Assembly: GCA_027365375.1 (NCBI GenBank)
Contig: DAHXNM010000305.1
Span: forward strand, 1-5,256
DNA length: 5,256 bases
Direction of reading: 5' to 3'
Origin: Ferrimicrobium sp.
GTDB lineage: Bacteria; Actinomycetota; Acidimicrobiia; Acidimicrobiales; Acidimicrobiaceae
Positions 3,964 through 5,256 of this stretch are shown in pieces. The notes beneath the pieces are model-generated. The model was not told the origin of the DNA. It worked only from the letters and a program-made list of their open reading frames with translations, and ran no database searches. Position 1 is the stretch's first letter, and each line of letters opens with the position of its first letter. The translations under genes were made by a program, and so were the position numbers.

Positions 3964-5256
3964 ATGGCAACCAAACTAGAGATTGAGCTGACGAGTCAGC
4001 TCAACAATGACAGCTGGACTTGGCGAGCGGCAGGCGCTCGCAGTCCCAAGGGGACTGTCGCTGCTGGGCTCCTCTACGACGGGGCGAAAATCGGCGACGT
4101 TGCTCGTGCCGAAGTATCCATGGGACTCGATGGTATCGAAGTCCTTGCCGTCACAGCTCCAGCACCGAAGAAGTCAGCTGACAATAGAATTGAGATCATA
4201 GGCTCGTCTTCAGATGATCCGTTGGTGACGATCTCGGGCCGCAAAAAGGGTCGTTCTGACCGTCCTGGTCGCGGTACTCGCGAAGGCGGCGAACGCTCAC
4301 GCCAAGGCACTGACAGAGGTCGACAGGGTCAGGGTCCACGCAGTCGTCAAGGAAATGGGGAACGCACCCAGCGCACGAACGACGGAGCGCGCACCCAGCG
4401 CACTAACGACGGAGATCGCACCCAGCGCACTAACGATCGAGACCGACCGGCGTCGCAGGACAGAGGTGCCCGGGGTCGACCTGCTTCCAGCGATCGACGT
4501 CGAACAGGTCGACAAGAGGCTAAGCGTCTACACCCAAAGGAGACCCATCGCAGGGAGGTGCTTGAATCGCTACTGCCTGAGCATCGTCCGATTGGAGAGG
4601 CTCTCATGAAGGGCGGGCTGCCTGCAGTTCGAGCCGCTATATCAGAACAAAATACGCGGGCCACTGCGGCTGGAGAACCCGAGACACCCGTGGATGCAAC
4701 CCTCAAAATTGCCGAAGGTATCCTGCCAAAGATTCGTGTAGCTACATGGCTTGACCGAGCAGAGGCAGCCAACGAGATAGCCCAAGAGATCTCATTAAAG
4801 GATCTACGTTCCATACTGGCTGCCGCCGATAGATCGGCAAAAAATCAGCAGGTCAGCGAACTAGCCAACGCTCTCACGGAGGTACTAAATGCTCGCGCTA
4901 CCGCCGAAACTGACAAGTGGCAGAAAGAGGTGGCGGGAGCGGTCGACGAGAACCGCTTGGTGCGCGCGCTACGACTTAGCGCGAAACTTCCCGACCCAAC
5001 AGCCAAGTTGCCTACAGAGCTTGCCCAGCGATTAGTGACACTCTGCAATGAAGAGATGCGAGCCGATACACCTTCAGAACGTTGGATGGTCCTCATCGAT
5101 GCAGTCGCCCAGAGCCCAATCCGGCGCCAGGTTCAGCCCACGAGCCTCCCAAGCGACGCAACACCCGAACTCATCGAGTTTGCAAAAGAGAATGCGGGGC
5201 GCATCCCAGCGCTAGCCCAACTTACGGGAGTCTCGGTCCCGCCTCCACCTCGGCCT
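3964..5256 (+). CDS. Uncharacterised protein with Arg/Gly-rich linker, 3' partial
   Basis: The frame stays open for 431 codons to the window edge. Three parts are visible. Residues 1-66 look like a small beta-rich domain (MATKLEIELT, then WTWRAAGARSPKGTVAAG and GAKIGDVARAEVSMGLDGIEV). Residues about 92-190 are a disordered, strongly basic stretch rich in Arg, Gly, Gln, Ser and Asp with RG-type motifs and three copies of a nine-residue repeat. Residues about 191-425 are mainly helical and Ala/Leu-rich, with WLDRAEAANEIAQ and ENRLVRALRLSAKLP segments. The Pro-rich end (PPPPRP) suggests the C-terminus is near. Base composition of the linker suggests nucleic-acid binding, but no catalytic motif is seen. 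The layout recalls conserved unnamed proteins of Acidimicrobiia, from memory only. Frames on both strands across the linker are long because of its skewed composition; they are shadows. The gene diverges from nfo. Confidence 0.85.
   Translation, partial: MATKLEIELTSQLNNDSWTWRAAGARSPKGTVAAGLLYDGAKIGDVARAEVSMGLDGIEVLAVTAPAPKKSADNRIEIIGSSSDDPLVTISGRKKGRSDRPGRGTREGGERSRQGTDRGRQGQGPRSRQGNGERTQRTNDGARTQRTNDGDRTQRTNDRDRPASQDRGARGRPASSDRRRTGRQEAKRLHPKETHRREVLESLLPEHRPIGEALMKGGLPAVRAAISEQNTRATAAGEPETPVDATLKIAEGILPKIRVATWLDRAEAANEIAQEISLKDLRSILAAADRSAKNQQVSELANALTEVLNARATAETDKWQKEVAGAVDENRLVRALRLSAKLPDPTAKLPTELAQRLVTLCNEEMRADTPSERWMVLIDAVAQSPIRRQVQPTSLPSDATPELIEFAKENAGRIPALAQLTGVSVPPPPRP
4363..4443 (+). 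repeat. Three tandem copies of a 27-bp in-frame repeat
   Basis: Copies lie at 4363-4389, 4390-4416 and 4417-4443. Each encodes nine residues beginning RTQRTND (RTQRTNDGA, RTQRTNDGD, RTQRTNDRD; protein positions 134-160). Neighbouring copies agree at 24 of 27 bases. The repeat forms the middle of the disordered basic linker and is likely to vary in copy number by slippage. Confidence 0.92.

Noticed and set aside
4074..4814. Long minus-strand and alternative-frame ORFs over the RG-rich linker
   Set aside because: Arg/Ser-rich translations arise from the skewed repeat composition of the plus-strand gene, which has the ribosome binding site and spans the whole region.
4845..5096. Minus-strand 83-codon frame
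   Set aside because: It is a shadow of the helical C-terminal half of the open plus-strand frame.

Overview
The window reads as chromosomal DNA of a mid-GC actinobacterium. The lineage call rests on an InhA-type enoyl-ACP reductase that aligns closely with the mycobacterial protein, purine-rich ribosome binding sites, frequent GTG starts and a possible leaderless gene. The last gene recalls a protein architecture I associate with Acidimicrobiia (acidophilic, iron-oxidising relatives), but that placement is inference from memory and not a search result.

Layout: (1) 107-880 (+) is an intact InhA/FabI enoyl-ACP reductase of fatty-acid elongation. (2) 881-1083 is a leader or spacer with a candidate promoter and a small hairpin. 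(3) 1084-1887 (+) is an unrecognised secreted or membrane-anchored protein whose signal segment contains a perfect 15-bp tandem duplication. (4) 1888-2118 holds a possible 59-residue small ORF with a textbook AGGAGG site. It stops directly against the GTG start of the next gene. (5) 2119-2934 (+) is a HAD-superfamily (HAD-IA) hydrolase gene split by a 139-bp non-coding element with terminal inverted repeats and a TA (or CTAG) target duplication. Removing 141 bp restores a clean 224-residue hydrolase. The insertion separates the catalytic Asp of motif I from motifs II-IV. (6) 3015-3857 (-) is a complete endonuclease IV (Nfo) facing the HAD gene. (7) 3858-3963 is a divergent intergenic region with a candidate promoter and a perfect 9-bp inverted repeat. 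(8) 3964 to the window edge (+) is a large open frame for an uncharacterised protein. It has a small N-terminal domain, a long Arg/Gly-rich low-complexity linker with a 27-bp tandem repeat, and a helical C-terminal half. It is cut by the window end, probably near its C-terminus.

The genes do not form an obvious single pathway: lipid synthesis, a surface or secreted protein, a dead or dying phosphatase-like gene, base-excision repair, and a putative nucleic-acid-binding protein. The most striking finding is the MITE-like element inside the HAD gene. No RNA genes, CRISPR arrays or transposase genes are visible.
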